From Porticoccaceae bacterium (GTDB lineage Bacteria; Pseudomonadota; Gammaproteobacteria; Pseudomonadales; Porticoccaceae), in the NCBI GenBank assembly GCA_003491845.1, contig DNBN01000014.1:2652-11940 (forward strand): DNA of 9,289 nucleotides, given 5' to 3'. Positions 7,959 to 9,289 of the stretch are shown here, in pieces (within the stretch, counting starts at the first letter, position 1; the number at the start of each line of letters is the position of its first letter). A program made the position numbers and the translations under genes. A model generated the notes under the pieces. The model worked only from the letters and a program-made list of their open reading frames with translations, did no database searches and was not told the origin of the DNA.

Positions 7959-7991
7959 CATTGTCGAACTAGCCCAATTACAGGTTTTCCT

Positions 7992-9289
7992 ATGAATATA
8001 TTGGCCCGTTACATAAAACCGTGTGTATTCACAGTATTAATGGCCGGTGCTTTGTCACCAGTAGCAACGGCCAATTCAGCACAATCGACAAAAAATAACA
8101 CTGATAAAGCAATCTTAATTGAAGGCTCTGGGGTGTATCACCGCACTATTTCTACCTCAAATACGCTGGCTCAACAGTTTTTTGACCAAGGCTTACGTTA
8201 CGCTTGGGGCTTTTACTTTCCTGAATCAATCGCCTCATACCAACAAGCAGCGCTGCATGATCCAACGCATCCAATGATCTATTGGGGTCTAGCACACGCA
8301 ATGGGGCCAAATCCGAACAGTCGCTATAGCAGAATGCCGGATGATCCAAAGGGCGAAGGACTAAAAGCCATCAATAAAGCCCTACGTTTAGTTAGCAATG
8401 CCACGCCCACTGAACGCGACATGATAAACGCGCTATATGTATTGTATGATCAAGACTCTATTGCTGATAGTCATGAGCGAGACCTTGCTTATCTAAAAGC
8501 CGCTAAAAAACTACAAAAAAAATACCCAAATGACCCTGACATAGCATCTCTTTATGCCACATCTTTTATGAACATCGGCCGCTGGAATTATTGGAACCAT
8601 GATGGGTCTCCAGTGGGTGATACTGGGAAAGTGGTGACGGTACTAGAGAATACAATGACCTCTCATCCTGATCACCCCGGTGCCAACCATCTTTATATTC
8701 ATTTAATGGAAGCCTCAAGAGAACCTGAGCGTGCACTTGCATCAGCTGATCGATTAGCCGCCACAATGCCTATGGCAGGACACATGGTGCACATGCCTTC
8801 GCATATCTATGTGCGAGTTGGTCAATTTGATAAAGCTGTAGCTAGCAATATTCGCTCTCAAGAGGTTGATAAGGAATTCCTAGAAATGTGGGGTGATCGG
8901 TCTTTACCCAACTTGGGTACTTACCCATTATCAGCGAAGATTCATGCACCCCATGCCGTTGATTTCATAAAATATGCAGCGTCCTTTCAAGGAAATTATG
9001 CAACAGCAATTGAAGCAGCAAATACGTTAGTATCCAAGATTAATCCAAACGACTATAAATTGGGAAGAAACCAAAAGCGCGTATCTAGTGTCTGTTTAGT
9101 GAATAAAATGTTTGGTCACTGGGACTCAATACTAAAAAGTCAACCGCTAGCCTCTGGAACGCCCTATCTTGACGGTATCTGGCATTACTGTCGCGGAGGT
9201 GCACTAATCGCAAGTGGAGATCTAAATGCAGCCCGTTTTGAACTAGAGTCGATATTAAATATAACAATCATCAAGGATATTGATCAAAA
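7992..9289 (+). CDS. Exported TPR-like repeat protein with conserved histidine motifs (3' end outside window)
   Basis: The frame is open for 432 codons to the right edge with no stop. The N-terminus looks like a Sec signal peptide: MNILARYIK, a hydrophobic core to about residue 24, and a likely cleavage after A-T-A (25-27). C11 is not in a lipobox, so a lipoprotein is unlikely, and a periplasmic or secreted protein is inferred. The mature part is helical and resembles tetratricopeptide repeats; FFDQGLRYAWGFYFPESIAS (63-82) leads into a clear repeat ending near 104. Two histidine-rich segments stand out: HPDHPGANHLYIHLMEA (225-241) and GHMVHMPSHIYVRVG (263-277), plus HAPH (318-321). I recognise this as a widespread TPR-annotated family of unknown function. 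The histidine pattern could bind metal, but that is inference. AGG lies seven bases before the ATG. No known link to leucine degradation exists; it may simply be adjacent. Confidence 0.75.
   Translation, partial: MNILARYIKPCVFTVLMAGALSPVATANSAQSTKNNTDKAILIEGSGVYHRTISTSNTLAQQFFDQGLRYAWGFYFPESIASYQQAALHDPTHPMIYWGLAHAMGPNPNSRYSRMPDDPKGEGLKAINKALRLVSNATPTERDMINALYVLYDQDSIADSHERDLAYLKAAKKLQKKYPNDPDIASLYATSFMNIGRWNYWNHDGSPVGDTGKVVTVLENTMTSHPDHPGANHLYIHLMEASREPERALASADRLAATMPMAGHMVHMPSHIYVRVGQFDKAVASNIRSQEVDKEFLEMWGDRSLPNLGTYPLSAKIHAPHAVDFIKYAASFQGNYATAIEAANTLVSKINPNDYKLGRNQKRVSSVCLVNKMFGHWDSILKSQPLASGTPYLDGIWHYCRGGALIASGDLNAARFELESILNITIIKDIDQ

Noticed and set aside
7944..7972. Promoter using TTGACC at 7944-7949 upstream of the TPR-like gene
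   Set aside because: At 17-bp spacing the -10 position reads AACTAG, a poor match; the TTACCA/TATACT pair fits better. It also lacks the ACGTTAACGT core, so it is not a LiuR box.
8566..8766. Minus-strand frames opposite the TPR-like gene (also at 8152-8349 and 9085-9267)
   Set aside because: All lie antisense to a continuous 432-codon frame with a signal peptide and family motifs; their translations show no domain.

Overview
The window holds a complete leucine/isovalerate degradation operon of the liuRABCDE type on the + strand. It is flanked on the left by two minus-strand genes (an Lrp/AsnC-family regulator and the first 49 codons of a homoserine dehydrogenase-like gene) and on the right by the first 432 codons of an exported TPR-like protein. 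The gene order, the MerR-type LiuR regulator, the moderate base composition and the purine-rich ribosome binding sites suggest a gammaproteobacterium, probably marine (Alteromonadales, Cellvibrionales or the OMG group). The genus cannot be fixed from the sequence alone.

Layout. 1-149 (-): start of a homoserine dehydrogenase-like gene, cut by the window edge. 150-394: AT-rich spacer with four copies of GAAAAAC. 395-835 (-): Lrp/AsnC regulator, best started at a GTG with a strong Shine-Dalgarno. 836-1084: divergent control region, with a LiuR-type palindrome lying on a promoter for the operon and a separate inverted repeat nearer the lrp side. 1085-7919 (+): liuR, liuA, liuB, liuC, liuD, liuE, with gaps of at most 31 bp and ATGA overlaps at liuR/liuA and liuD/liuE. 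7920-7991: short spacer with a possible promoter and no clear terminator. 7992-9289 (+): a signal-peptide-bearing TPR-like protein, open to the window edge.

How the genes work together. LiuA oxidises isovaleryl-CoA to 3-methylcrotonyl-CoA. LiuD (biotin carboxylase plus biotin carrier) and LiuB (carboxyltransferase) make 3-methylglutaconyl-CoA. LiuC hydrates it to HMG-CoA, and LiuE cleaves that to acetyl-CoA and acetoacetate. LiuR probably represses the whole unit, itself included, through the palindrome at 1023-1037. The enzymes that make isovaleryl-CoA and those that activate acetoacetate are not in the window.

Most of the window is well-understood metabolism, and I see no mobile element, CRISPR array, RNA gene or defence system. 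The less explained items are the exported His-motif protein at the right end, a perfect 18-bp palindrome at the 3' end of liuB, the inverted repeat in the divergent region, and the pairing of an Lrp-family regulator with a homoserine dehydrogenase-like gene beside a leucine catabolic operon.
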